DNA of 64,000 bases from Bacteroidota bacterium (GTDB lineage Bacteria > Bacteroidota > Bacteroidia > JABEUT01). Shown piece after piece: positions 40,205 through 49,159 of this stretch. Within the stretch, counting starts at the first letter, position 1. Each line of letters begins with the position of its first letter. The DNA lies in NCBI GenBank assembly GCA_013289475.1, contig JABCZW010000005.1:1-64000 (forward strand), written 5' to 3'. The notes under the pieces are model-generated. The model made no database searches and was not told the origin of the DNA. It saw only the letters and a program-made list of their open reading frames with translations. The position numbers and the translations under genes are program-made.

Positions 40205-41464
40205 ATGATTGAAAATGCAAGCGTAATAGACAAGCTGAAGAACAAGTATGTTATTCTTGTTGCCGTTTTGGTTGTGCTTGCCTATTTAGTTTATGCGGCA
40301 ATTCCCAAACACGATTTTTACATTTACCTGCTTGCGGCGCAAGATATGTTTGCAGGTAAAAATATGTACCAGGCAACTTATGTTGATGGTTATCATTATT
40401 TCTATTCCACGCTCTTCACCTGCATTATATACCCCTTTTCTTTCCTGCCATTTTTTGCTGCGGCACTCATTTGGCTTTTGTTGAACATCGTTTGCCTTAT
40501 ACGCATTATAAAAATTGCAAGTAATTACTTTAACATACGCGTATTGCCTGCAAAGCAGCAATGGATATTTTTAGCCATGTGCACCCTTGCCTGCATAAAG
40601 TTTGTAATGTCGAATATAGAGGCCCAACAGATAACCATTATTATCCTCTGGATGGTGTTGGAAGGATTAGAAAAAATATGGAAAGGGAAAATTGTATTGG
40701 GCGCACTGCTTATTGCATTGGCAATAAACTTTAAGCTGTTACCTATCCTGCTTCTACCCTATTTAATTTATCGCAGAGAGTTTCTTGCAACACTTCTCAT
40801 CGTTCTCTTTTATGGAATATCACTCGAGCTTCCAGTACTGATAATAGGAACAGAAAGAAATAAATTCCTGTTATCGGAATGGTGGAATCTCATAAATCCT
40901 ACTAACCAGCGCCATGTAGTCGATACCGATGAGGGTGGCTTTGCCAGCATTACTACATGGCTCTCTACCTTATTGGTTTATCAGGCGCCTAAAGCGAACG
41001 AATTGCAAATGAAACGAAACATTGCTGACATAAGCATTACCCAATTAGGATACGTAATAAATATTACCCGGCTATTATTCCTTGCTTTCTCTCTCTACTT
41101 CCTGCGTACCATGCCTTTTGTAAAAAAGGCTGGCAAAACACATAGGTTTTGGGAGCTATCATACTTCCTGCTCATTACTCCCCTGCTCTTTCCGCATCAG
41201 CAATACTATTCGTTTTTATTCGCTGCACCTGCTTTGTGTTATATCTATTACCGGTTTATGACGCATTACACAACCATGTCGAAATTGAGATACAGGTTAA
41301 TGATAATATTCATGACCCTGTCGTTCATTGTCTGCAACCTAAGTTTCCTTTTGGGAGAATTCAATGCCTATTACGGATATTTTAAAACACTTACCTATGG
41401 CGTACTTATGATAGTACCATTGTTAGCGGTAAGTATACCGGAGGAAGTGAAAAGTGAGGCATAA
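40205..41464 (+). CDS. GT87-type (DUF2029) membrane glycosyltransferase
   Basis: The 419-residue protein has about nine to eleven hydrophobic helices and the layout of GT-C glycosyltransferases. The conserved PKHDFYIYLLAAQDMFAGKNMY loop after the first helix contains the Asp/Tyr residues that in this family bind the lipid-linked sugar. LLFPHQQYYSFLFAAPALCYIYYR near the C-terminus is a further conserved stretch. GT87 enzymes use polyprenyl-phosphate mannose or similar donors to glycosylate membrane lipids or surface polymers outside the inner membrane. Donor and acceptor are unknown. Its stop is followed by a decayed sigma-factor gene fragment. Confidence 0.75.
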   Translation: MIENASVIDKLKNKYVILVAVLVVLAYLVYAAIPKHDFYIYLLAAQDMFAGKNMYQATYVDGYHYFYSTLFTCIIYPFSFLPFFAAALIWLLLNIVCLIRIIKIASNYFNIRVLPAKQQWIFLAMCTLACIKFVMSNIEAQQITIIILWMVLEGLEKIWKGKIVLGALLIALAINFKLLPILLLPYLIYRREFLATLLIVLFYGISLELPVLIIGTERNKFLLSEWWNLINPTNQRHVVDTDEGGFASITTWLSTLLVYQAPKANELQMKRNIADISITQLGYVINITRLLFLAFSLYFLRTMPFVKKAGKTHRFWELSYFLLITPLLFPHQQYYSFLFAAPALCYIYYRFMTHYTTMSKLRYRLMIIFMTLSFIVCNLSFLLGEFNAYYGYFKTLTYGVLMIVPLLAVSIPEEVKSEA

Positions 41465-41523
41465 TTCATCTGTTTAAAAAACATTTCCTTGTTTTTGTGC
41501 AAATCCCAAGGGTTCATTTGAAA

Positions 41524-41693
41524 TTACAAGAAGCGATTAAGGAAGCTGAGAAACTTCAGTTAAACAACAATCATTATTATTTTACACTGGGATAGGCACT
41601 AATAAAGTCTATAAGAATTTAGAGTTGGCTTTATCATTTGCCAGAACAAAAACAGATAAGCAGACATTAAAGAAGAAGATTGAGCGATTATAA
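41524..41693 (+). pseudogene. Decayed C-terminal fragment of an ECF sigma factor (DUF6596 type)
   Basis: The frame from 41524 reads LQEAIKEAEKLQLNNNHYYF and meets a stop at about 41593. A shifted frame then reads NKVYKNLELALSFARTKTDKQTLKKKIERL to the stop at 41691. Together these two pieces match the tail typical of DUF6596-containing ECF sigma factors (a TPR-like helical extension). The upstream part of such a gene is not present, so this is a frameshifted remnant. It may come from a partial duplication or a decayed element. Confidence 0.65.
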
Positions 41694-41711
41694 TGCCTAT
41701 CTTTATTGGGC

Positions 41712-42221
41712 ATGAAAACAAAAATGACAATTCTTGTTCTCTCTATTGGTATAATAATCTCATCTTGTCATAAATATACAATAGCAGGTTTTTGGTTAGA
41801 TTATAATAATAAGAACATAACAGATAAAATAAGTGATCAAGGGCCCAGGGGCGGCTACAGAGCAATTCACTGGAAGTTTTCAAACCCAAATGAGCTAAAT
41901 ACGAATTCAACTTTACAGTTCGCTTCATTAAATGGATGGAAGCTTGTAGACAGTATAAAATACTCAACCGATAGTATTATCAAATTAAGTATCAACGATG
42001 GCTATGTTTTTTCTTCACCAAAAAACCTCTCTGATAGTATTATAAAGACATTCTTCAAAGAGCCTATTTGGATAAAATCAGACCTAACTTTATATCGCTT
42101 CAAAACAGCGTGGGAACTTATGCAACCAGGTGATGACACCAAAAGCACCGAGATAAATGGCTTTATAATAGTTAGCCATGATAATACAGAAATGTGCATC
42201 TATCATTATTGGGGAGAATAA
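41712..42221 (+). CDS. Lipoprotein, unknown function
   Basis: ATG 41712 was chosen over an in-frame TTG at 41706. The 169-residue protein has a lipoprotein signal (lipobox SSC, Cys19 from ATG) and a Ser/Asp/Ile-rich beta body (GYRAIHWKFSNPNELNTN, SIIKLSINDGYVFSSPKNLS, STEINGFIIVSHDNTEMCIY). No family is recognised. It is unusually AT-rich in codon use compared with its neighbours and lies behind the sigma-factor remnant, which may indicate recent acquisition. It converges on the oxoacid oxidoreductase operon. Confidence 0.5.
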   Translation: MKTKMTILVLSIGIIISSCHKYTIAGFWLDYNNKNITDKISDQGPRGGYRAIHWKFSNPNELNTNSTLQFASLNGWKLVDSIKYSTDSIIKLSINDGYVFSSPKNLSDSIIKTFFKEPIWIKSDLTLYRFKTAWELMQPGDDTKSTEINGFIIVSHDNTEMCIYHYWGE

Positions 42222-42235
42222 TACCCTTTGGCATG

Positions 42236-43288
42236 CTATCTCAAGCCTGCATTAACGTCCTTCAGTTTTTCAGAACCGGGACATAATACAGATTCAGGAA
42301 GTGTGTTCAGTGGAATATTGGTGCTGCCCATCAGGTCATGCAAATTTTTTGACTCTTCGTTGATATAGAGTAAGCCTGTAAGTATCTCACCTTTTGCTTT
42401 GGCATGTTGCACTGCGTTAATAGCCGAGAGCCTGTCCTGCGGATCCCATTCCGGTGCAAGTTTATGTAATTGTATTACCGAGCCATCATGCATTTTAACA
42501 CCTTTCACTGTACCTTCCTCGTAGCTTGTGGTAATGGTTTTCATTTCAGGTACAAAGTCTACCGTTGAGGTGGCTTCCACGTGCTCGCGAACGTAGTCGT
42601 ATGATTTGGTTGAGCCCACATTATTATTAAAAGTAACGCAAGGCGAAATAACATTAATGAATGCAAAGCCATTATGCTTCATAGCAGCTTTAATAAGCGG
42701 AACTAATTGTGTTTTATCGCCCGAGAAACTCTGAGCCACAAATGTTGCGCCCAGTTCAATCGCTAAACTCGAAAGATCAATAGCGCCAAAATGATTTACC
42801 GAACCGGCCTTGTTCTTAGACCCCTCATCAGCAGTTGCAGAATCTTGTCCTTTTGTTAAACCGTAGCAACCGTTATTCATAACTATATAAACCATTTTCA
42901 GGTTACGGCGGATAACGTGCACAAACTGTCCCATTCCTATGGAAGCGCTGTCGCCATCACCCGAAACACCGAAGTACATCAAATCTCTGTTTGCCAAATT
43001 AGCGCCCGTAGCAACCGATGGCATACGTCCGTGTACGGAATTAAAGCCATGCGAGTTAACCAAAAAGTAAGCCGGTGTTTTTGATGAACAACCAATACCC
43101 GAAAGCTTGGCAACCTTATGCGGTTCAATGTTCAGCTCATAACAAGCTTGTACAATACCGGCGCTTATAGAATCATGGCCACAGCCTGCACACAAGGTAG
43201 ACAAGCTACCCTCGTAATGATCGATAGTATAACCTAATTCATTTTTAGGCAGACCTGGGTGGCGGAATTTTGGGCGTATGTATGACAT
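42236..43288 (-). CDS. korB: 2-oxoacid:ferredoxin oxidoreductase, beta subunit
   Basis: The 350-residue protein has the TPP-binding layout of the family: CAGCGHDS (Cys33, Cys36) and a third Cys in SGIGCSSKT (Cys67). It also has GDGDSASIGMG (residues 110-120) and NNGCYGLTKGQ, the TPP and Mg motif, with a conserved ISPCVTFNN segment. The beta subunit binds TPP and one 4Fe-4S cluster and carries out decarboxylation of a 2-oxoacid such as 2-oxoglutarate, transferring electrons to ferredoxin. It is the last gene of a three-gene operon and starts one base after the alpha subunit stop. The exact oxoacid cannot be read from the sequence. Confidence 0.9.
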   Translation of the reverse strand: MSYIRPKFRHPGLPKNELGYTIDHYEGSLSTLCAGCGHDSISAGIVQACYELNIEPHKVAKLSGIGCSSKTPAYFLVNSHGFNSVHGRMPSVATGANLANRDLMYFGVSGDGDSASIGMGQFVHVIRRNLKMVYIVMNNGCYGLTKGQDSATADEGSKNKAGSVNHFGAIDLSSLAIELGATFVAQSFSGDKTQLVPLIKAAMKHNGFAFINVISPCVTFNNNVGSTKSYDYVREHVEATSTVDFVPEMKTITTSYEEGTVKGVKMHDGSVIQLHKLAPEWDPQDRLSAINAVQHAKAKGEILTGLLYINEESKNLHDLMGSTNIPLNTLPESVLCPGSEKLKDVNAGLR

Positions 43289-43289
43289 A

Positions 43290-45128
43290 TTAACTTACCT
43301 TTTTAAGTTGGGGTGCAGGTGATAAAACTCCTAACACTTGTTTAATAATATTATCTGCTGTTATAGGCATTCCGTTGTAATTAAGAACAGGGATAAGTTT
43401 GTTGGCATCTGTCCCTAATTCAATCATCATTAGGCTGCGTAATTGTGCATCACGGTTTTGCTCTACTACAAATATCCTGTCGTGCGAATTGATAAATGCT
43501 TCAACCGTTTTGTTGAAAGGGAAAGATTTCAGGCGAAGTGCATCAACCGATACTTTCTTTTCTTTCAATATATCCATTGCTTCTTCAGCAGCATACGTTG
43601 ATGTGCCAAAGAAAATAATACCCGACGATGATTCATTCTTCTTCTGGTATATCTGCGGTGCAGGAACCATATCTTTTGCGGTATGCCATTTCTTAATCAG
43701 CCTGTCCATATTGCGGGCGTACGCATCTCCGTCTTCGGTATATACTGCATATTCATCGCGCGATGTGCCACGTGTAACAAATGCACCCTTAGTTGGATGT
43801 GTACCCGGCAATGTACGGTAAGGTATACCATCACCATCCTTATCCAAGTAACGGCCAAATCTTTCAATCTTGTCAAGTTCTTCAGCGTTCAATACTTTAC
43901 CTCTTTTATACACACGCTTGTCATCCCATTCAAAAGGAGGAGAAACGTGATCGTTCATGCCAAGGTCAAGGTCGGTCATAAGCATTATCGGTGTCTGAAG
44001 CTCTTCTGCAAGGTCAAAAGCATCGGCAGTCATATCAAAACATTCCTTAGGAGTGCTTGGGAACAATAACACATGCTTGGTATCGCCATGCGAAGCATAA
44101 GCTGCTTCCATAATATCAGATTGCTGTGTGCGTGTCGGCATACCTGTCGAAGGGCCTGTACGCTGTACATCAATCAACACAGCAGGTATCTCTGCAAAAT
44201 AAGCCAGGCCTAAAAATTCATTCATTAAGGAAACACCAGGGCCGCTGGTAGCAGTAAATGAACGTGCACCGTTCCAGCCTGCGCCAATAACCATACCCAT
44301 AGCAGCAAGCTCATCTTCGGCCTGTACAATAGCATAGTTCTTTTTGCCTGTTTCTTTATCTATTCTAAATTCAGATGCATAATTATCAAAAGCTTCGGCA
44401 ACTGATGTAGATGGTGTAATTGGGTACCATGCCACAACTGTTGCACCTGCATATACTGCACCTAAACCACAAGCTGAATTGCCATCAACCAAAATTGCAT
44501 CCTTAAGTAAGTCTCGTCTTTCTAAACGAATATCGAGCGGGCATTTAAAATTGGCTTTTACATAATCAACACCCATGTTCAGGGCTTTCATATTTGGTGC
44601 CACCAGTTTTTCTTTGCCTGCAAACTGTTCTTTAAAAAGCTGTTCGAATACGCCCAGTTCAATATCTAACAATGCAGCAAGCGCACCTACATAAACAATG
44701 TTCTTAAATAACTGGCGCTGGCGCGGATCAGTAAATTCCTTGTTGCACATTTCCATTAATGGAATGCCAATGTAATTTATATCGCTACGGATATATTCGG
44801 CATGGAGCATTTTACTGCTGTCGTATAAAAAGTAACCGCCCGGCATTACACTTGCAACATCGCCCTTCATACTTTGCGGATTAACTGCCACCACTAAATC
44901 AATTCCTTCCCTGCGACCCAGATATCCTTTTTCGCTCACACGCACTTCGTACCATGTAGGCAAGCCCTGTATGTTCGATGGGAAAATGTTCTTGGGGGTA
45001 ACGGGTATCCCCATGCGGAAAATGGATTTGGTGAACAAAAAATTGGCGCTGGCAGAGCCTGTGCCGTTTACGTTCGCAAAACGTACTACAAAGTCGTTTA
45101 CTTTACTATTACCAGTTCTTCCTGCCAT
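43290..45128 (-). CDS. korA: 2-oxoacid:ferredoxin oxidoreductase, alpha subunit (gamma-alpha fusion)
   Basis: The 612-residue protein combines a gamma-type domain (residues about 10-185, beginning FVVRFANVNGTGSASANFLF) and an alpha-type domain (from about 215, GNSACGLGAVYAGATVVAWYPITPSTSVAE, then SFTATSGPGVSLMNEFLGLA). This is typical for the KorA form. It forms the active site with KorB and helps bind CoA and the oxoacid. Its start overlaps the end of the flavoprotein gene by 31 bases and its stop is one base from the KorB start, so all three are translated in a chain. Confidence 0.9.
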   Translation of the reverse strand: MAGRTGNSKVNDFVVRFANVNGTGSASANFLFTKSIFRMGIPVTPKNIFPSNIQGLPTWYEVRVSEKGYLGRREGIDLVVAVNPQSMKGDVASVMPGGYFLYDSSKMLHAEYIRSDINYIGIPLMEMCNKEFTDPRQRQLFKNIVYVGALAALLDIELGVFEQLFKEQFAGKEKLVAPNMKALNMGVDYVKANFKCPLDIRLERRDLLKDAILVDGNSACGLGAVYAGATVVAWYPITPSTSVAEAFDNYASEFRIDKETGKKNYAIVQAEDELAAMGMVIGAGWNGARSFTATSGPGVSLMNEFLGLAYFAEIPAVLIDVQRTGPSTGMPTRTQQSDIMEAAYASHGDTKHVLLFPSTPKECFDMTADAFDLAEELQTPIMLMTDLDLGMNDHVSPPFEWDDKRVYKRGKVLNAEELDKIERFGRYLDKDGDGIPYRTLPGTHPTKGAFVTRGTSRDEYAVYTEDGDAYARNMDRLIKKWHTAKDMVPAPQIYQKKNESSSGIIFFGTSTYAAEEAMDILKEKKVSVDALRLKSFPFNKTVEAFINSHDRIFVVEQNRDAQLRSLMMIELGTDANKLIPVLNYNGMPITADNIIKQVLGVLSPAPQLKKVS

Positions 45129-46939
45129 ATCTTTCCGGCTTTTGTTACGTTATAAAAGAATTGTTGCATATCCCAGGCCGATGTAGGGCAGCGCTCTGCG
45201 CAAAGGCCGCAGTGCAGGCATACATCTTCGTCCTTTGCCATTATACGCCCGGTAGGCAATATATCTGACACATATATATCTTGTGTTTTATTTGTTGCAG
45301 GCGCTTTTAAGCGTTCGCGCAAATCGGTTTCTTCGCCATTGCTTGTAAATGTAATACACGATGTAGGGCAAACATCTACGCAGGCATCACACTCAATGCA
45401 CTTGCTTTCCGAGAATACTGTTTGTATATCGCAGTTAAGACAGCGTTCAGCTTCTTTAAATCCGGTAGCTATATCAAAACCAAGTTCTACTTCTTTCTTA
45501 CGGTTGGTAAGCGTTACCTTTTTATCGGCTTGCGGAACAACATAACGTAAGTCATCTACAACAGCGCTATCGTAACCCCATTCGTGAATACCCATTTTCA
45601 TACTGTGCAGGTTCACCATTGGGTCAGGGCGGTCGTTCATAATATCTTTACCTATGCAACTTAAGTGCATTGATATGGCAGCCTGGTGCCCATGCGCAAC
45701 TGCTGTAATTACGTTCTTAGGGCCGAATGCAGCATCACCACCAAAGAATACTTTTTTATTGCTCGATACAAAACTCCTGTCGTTAACTACCGGCATGTTC
45801 CATTTGTCGAATTCAAGCAAATCGCGCTCAATCCATGGGAAGCTATTTTCCTGCCCCACTGCAATCAATACATCATCGGCTTCAATAAACACATCGGGTT
45901 CTCCGGTAGGCACTAACGTACGCTTTCCTTTATCATCTTTTACTGCCTTAACTTTCTGAAAGGTCATACCGGTTAACTTGCCATTCTCCACTACAAAAGA
46001 TACAGGTACATGGTTATCGATAATTGGAATATCTTCATGTTGTGCGTCTTCCTTTTCCCAAGGCGAAGCTTTCATTTCAGCAAAAGGGCTGCGCACTATT
46101 ACCTTTACCTGTTCACCACCCAGGCGGCGCGAAGTACGGCAGCAGTCCATAGCGGTGTTACCACCACCCAAAACAATTACCTTTTTACCAATTTTGCTGG
46201 TATGCTCAAATGCCACGCTGGAAAGCCAGTCGATACCAATATGGATATTTGCAGCACCTTCCTTACGGCCTTTTAAGTCAGGCAGATCACGGCCACGGGG
46301 TGCGCCTGTACCGACAAATACAGCATCGTAATGTTTATCTAATATTTCTTTTAAGCTCTTAACATAAGTATTAAAGTGCTGGTGTATGCCAAGGTCGAGG
46401 ATATAATCTACTTCTTCGTTCAATACACTTTCCGGCAAGCGGAAAGAAGGAATCTGGCTGCGCATAAAACCGCCGCCAAGTTTCTGTTCGTCGTATAAAT
46501 GAATTTCGTAACCCAATGGTGCAAGATCTCGTGCAACAGCCAATGAAGCAGGGCCTGCACCTATTAAGGCAACCTTTTTACCGTTTGGTTTAAAAGGGCC
46601 TTTGGGCATAAACTTGGTTACATCGCCTTTGTTATCGGCAGCTACACGCTTCAGGCGGCAAATAGCCACCGGTTCTTTCTCAACACGGCCACGGCGGCAT
46701 GCAGGCTCACAAGGGCGGTCGCAAGTACGGCCCAATACTCCCGGAAACACATTCGAATCCCAGTTTATCATATAGGCCTCGTCGTACTTTTGTTCGGCTA
46801 TAAGCCTGATGTATTCGGGTACCGGGGTATGCGCAGGACAAGCGTACTGGCAATCTACTACCTTATGGAAGTATTCCGGGTTTTTAATATCTGTTGGTTT
46901 CACGCGCTGGGATTCTTTCGTTAATTGTTTATCCTCCAA
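45098..46939 (-). CDS. NfnB/GltD-like FAD-NAD(P) oxidoreductase with 2x 4Fe-4S tail, partner of KorAB
   Basis: The 613-residue protein has an N-terminal Fe-S-binding region (CQYACPAHTPVPEY, TCDRPCEPACRRG), an FAD motif (VALIGAGPASLAVARDLA) and an NAD(P) motif (KVIVLGGGNTAMDCCRTSRR). The C-terminal ferredoxin-like domain has two clusters (CIECDACVDVCP at about 514 and CLHCGLCAERCP at about 574). It resembles the small subunit of glutamate synthase and NfnB. As the first gene of the operon with KorAB, it probably passes electrons between ferredoxin or the oxoacid enzyme and NAD(P)H; the direction is not determined by sequence. Confidence 0.85.
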   Translation of the reverse strand: MEDKQLTKESQRVKPTDIKNPEYFHKVVDCQYACPAHTPVPEYIRLIAEQKYDEAYMINWDSNVFPGVLGRTCDRPCEPACRRGRVEKEPVAICRLKRVAADNKGDVTKFMPKGPFKPNGKKVALIGAGPASLAVARDLAPLGYEIHLYDEQKLGGGFMRSQIPSFRLPESVLNEEVDYILDLGIHQHFNTYVKSLKEILDKHYDAVFVGTGAPRGRDLPDLKGRKEGAANIHIGIDWLSSVAFEHTSKIGKKVIVLGGGNTAMDCCRTSRRLGGEQVKVIVRSPFAEMKASPWEKEDAQHEDIPIIDNHVPVSFVVENGKLTGMTFQKVKAVKDDKGKRTLVPTGEPDVFIEADDVLIAVGQENSFPWIERDLLEFDKWNMPVVNDRSFVSSNKKVFFGGDAAFGPKNVITAVAHGHQAAISMHLSCIGKDIMNDRPDPMVNLHSMKMGIHEWGYDSAVVDDLRYVVPQADKKVTLTNRKKEVELGFDIATGFKEAERCLNCDIQTVFSESKCIECDACVDVCPTSCITFTSNGEETDLRERLKAPATNKTQDIYVSDILPTGRIMAKDEDVCLHCGLCAERCPTSAWDMQQFFYNVTKAGKIWQEELVIVK

Positions 46940-47032
46940 AAAATGATAGTGGCAAATGTAGTAATTTGTACATAGTATTACCTATTGAATAAGGGGAAAT
47001 TGCAAACAGGATATTGACCGTACTCCTTGTTT

Positions 47033-47108
47033 GCCCGAAACCCCTAAAGGGGCTTGGAAACAATAACACTAAAACTAAACAGTTAAAGCCCCTTTAGGGG
47101 TTTGGGGC
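47033..47108. repeat. Inverted GC-rich repeat pair (CCCCTAAAGGGG type)
   Basis: Two 23-base arms (47033-47055 and 47086-47108, one mismatch) are separated by 30 AT-rich bases. Each arm itself holds the palindrome CCCCTAAAGGGG. It lies between divergent operons, in the spacer upstream of the KorAB operon and the TPR gene. A third, coding copy is at 48936-48959. Confidence 0.75.
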
Positions 47109-47173
47109 TGAATTGAGTAATAACTGGTAGTATTATTTTTTTACTAAATTCGTCACTCTAAAATTCATCTGTC

Positions 47174-47680
47174 ATGGAAGAAACAGTAAGGATACGACTG
47201 GAAAGCATGTTCCAGGAAGCTGACCGCCTCTTGAACGAGAAGGCTATTGCCGAAGGGTTTAACATGTTACAATCTATTATACAGGAAGCCCCTGGATTTG
47301 GTAAAGCGTACAACCACCTCGGGTGGATATATGAATCACAGTACAAGGATTATGTAAATGCTGAAAAGCAATACAAACTGGCATTAGAAAATGCACCCGA
47401 ATACCATGCTACTTATTATAACTATGCCATTGTATTGTCTATACTCCAGCGTTGGGATGACCTTACAAACCTGTTGAATAAAGGACTCACCGTACCCGGT
47501 GTAAACAAAGGCACATTGCACAATGAGTTTGGTATTATGTACGAAACACAGGGCAAGTTCCAGCAAGCTATTGAAGCTTATAAGAAATACGCCCAAACTA
47601 CTTTAGTAAATAAGCAGTTAGATACAGCCAAGGAATCTATTGAGCGCTGCAAGAAGAAGCTGGAGATACAGAACCTGTAG
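47174..47680 (+). CDS. Cytoplasmic tetratricopeptide-repeat protein
   Basis: The 168-residue protein contains three to four TPR motifs (AIAEGFNMLQSIIQEAPGFG, AYNHLGWIYESQYKDYVNAE, ATYYNYAIVLSILQRWDDLT, GKFQQAIEAYKKYAQTTLVN). No signal peptide is present. TPR domains mediate protein contacts; the partner is unknown. The next gene starts 38 bases later and codes for an exported T9SS protein, so the TPR protein is not clearly linked to it. Confidence 0.75.
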   Translation: MEETVRIRLESMFQEADRLLNEKAIAEGFNMLQSIIQEAPGFGKAYNHLGWIYESQYKDYVNAEKQYKLALENAPEYHATYYNYAIVLSILQRWDDLTNLLNKGLTVPGVNKGTLHNEFGIMYETQGKFQQAIEAYKKYAQTTLVNKQLDTAKESIERCKKKLEIQNL

Positions 47681-47718
47681 TATTCACTTTGGCCCAAATT
47701 TTGCTTACATTTACCACT

Positions 47719-49065
47719 ATGAAGCAAGTAAACAAAGTCTGTTTAAGCCTATTAGTTTTACTTCCTTTATCTATTGCCGCTAATGCGCAGTGGTATAGGT
47801 TAAAAAACTATCCTAATCTCAATTCGGGTGGTGATACTAATATTTATACAAGTTCCCCCTACTTACCTTATGTGGCAGGTAATGGAGTTATTTTATATGG
47901 AGCCATTGCGCATTCCGTTTACTTTGGTCATAGTGGTGATGAAACACTTATGGAATCAAAGAATGATTTGGATTCTTGTAAATATGTTTATAGTAATGGA
48001 GGTATAGGTCCTGGCAATATTTATTCTATAGCTTCAAAAAACGATTCAACCATCTGTTTTGTTTATACCAATTCCGATTATATAGGGACTTTGCTTGTAC
48101 ACTCAAACACAAATTTCCACCCCACTCCTAAACGTATTGAAATAAATCAACCTGCCGGTGGTTACGGTAGTACAATGCCTTCTTGTTTTTCAGATAATTA
48201 TATATACATGTCAACCTTAATTAGTTACTTACCTATTGATAGTATCGTTCTATACCGTATCACTATAGCAAATGATTCTATTAAAAGATATGTAACAATG
48301 AAATATAGAAGCCCTGTTCAATTACATTTCACGTCTGATAGTACCGGTTTTATGCTTTGCACTTATGTAACTGACTCAGCCAAAAGTGCTTTAGTCAAAA
48401 CATCAGATTCAGGAAAAACATGGAGAAATAGTTTTTTAGATTCTTCGCACATTATTAAAGGATTCTGTTTCCCTACCCCAAGTATTGGCTACCTGACCGA
48501 GAATAATGGCAATATTTATAAGACTATAGATGCAGGGAATACCTGGATTCAACTAACAAGTCCAACTACTATGACTTTAAACTGTGTAAGCTTTAGCAAT
48601 GGTACAAATGGGTACATAGGTGGGAAAGCCGGTATACTATATAAAACTACTGATGGCGGTACCAGTTGGACCAAGGAAATAAGTGGCGACCCAAACTCCA
48701 TTACTTCGCTTTATACATTTGATACTGTTGCCTATTTTATAGATACCAATTACAATATCTATAAAAATGAGAAGCCAATGAGCATTGAAAGTATACAAGC
48801 AAATAGAATTGAGGCAAGGGCTTTCCCGAATCCGAACAACAATGGAGTATTCTCCATTGAGTTAAAAGTGAATAGTGAAAAGTTTAAAGTGGAGGTGTAT
48901 ACTGTATTAGGGGAAGAAGTTTATTCAGCCTCTTTGCCCCAAACCCCTAAAGAGGCTTTGCGCAAGATTGATTTAGGCAGTCAGCCTACAGGCATTTATT
49001 TGTACAGAATTATTTCAGAAAAAGGAGATTTTATTGCAAGCGGCAAGCTGATAATTCAGAAATAG
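47719..49065 (+). CDS. T9SS-exported YCF48-like protein with sorting domain
   Basis: ATG 47719 gives a signal peptide (about 23 residues, NAQW), and the upstream in-frame codons to 47689 add nothing recognisable. The 448-residue protein has YCF48/BNR-like repeats in its second half (TSDSGKTWRNSFLDSS, TIDAGNTWIQLTS, TTDGGTSWTKEISGD), forming part of a propeller. The sorting domain (AFPNPNNNGVFSIEL, VEVYTVLGEEVYS, GIYLYRI, ending GKLIIQK) follows. Between VYS and IDL it holds SLPQTPKEALRK, which is the translation of a GC-rich repeat shared with the intergenic pair at 47033-47108. Confidence 0.8.
   Translation: MKQVNKVCLSLLVLLPLSIAANAQWYRLKNYPNLNSGGDTNIYTSSPYLPYVAGNGVILYGAIAHSVYFGHSGDETLMESKNDLDSCKYVYSNGGIGPGNIYSIASKNDSTICFVYTNSDYIGTLLVHSNTNFHPTPKRIEINQPAGGYGSTMPSCFSDNYIYMSTLISYLPIDSIVLYRITIANDSIKRYVTMKYRSPVQLHFTSDSTGFMLCTYVTDSAKSALVKTSDSGKTWRNSFLDSSHIIKGFCFPTPSIGYLTENNGNIYKTIDAGNTWIQLTSPTTMTLNCVSFSNGTNGYIGGKAGILYKTTDGGTSWTKEISGDPNSITSLYTFDTVAYFIDTNYNIYKNEKPMSIESIQANRIEARAFPNPNNNGVFSIELKVNSEKFKVEVYTVLGEEVYSASLPQTPKEALRKIDLGSQPTGIYLYRIISEKGDFIASGKLIIQK
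48936..48959 (+). repeat. Coding copy of the CCCCTAAAGGGG-type repeat
   Basis: The 24 bases match one arm of the 47033-47108 pair with one substitution (GGGG to GAGG in the palindrome) and encode the LPQTPKEAL segment inside a T9SS sorting domain, in the loop where relatives carry AT-rich repeats. Confidence 0.7.
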
Positions 49066-49159
49066 CCGCATAAGTACACACCCAATTAACGTAACCTTAA
49101 CACTGGGGTTCCTTATTTTCAGGGCATTGAAGGGATATTTGCAGCAAAAATAATTCCCT

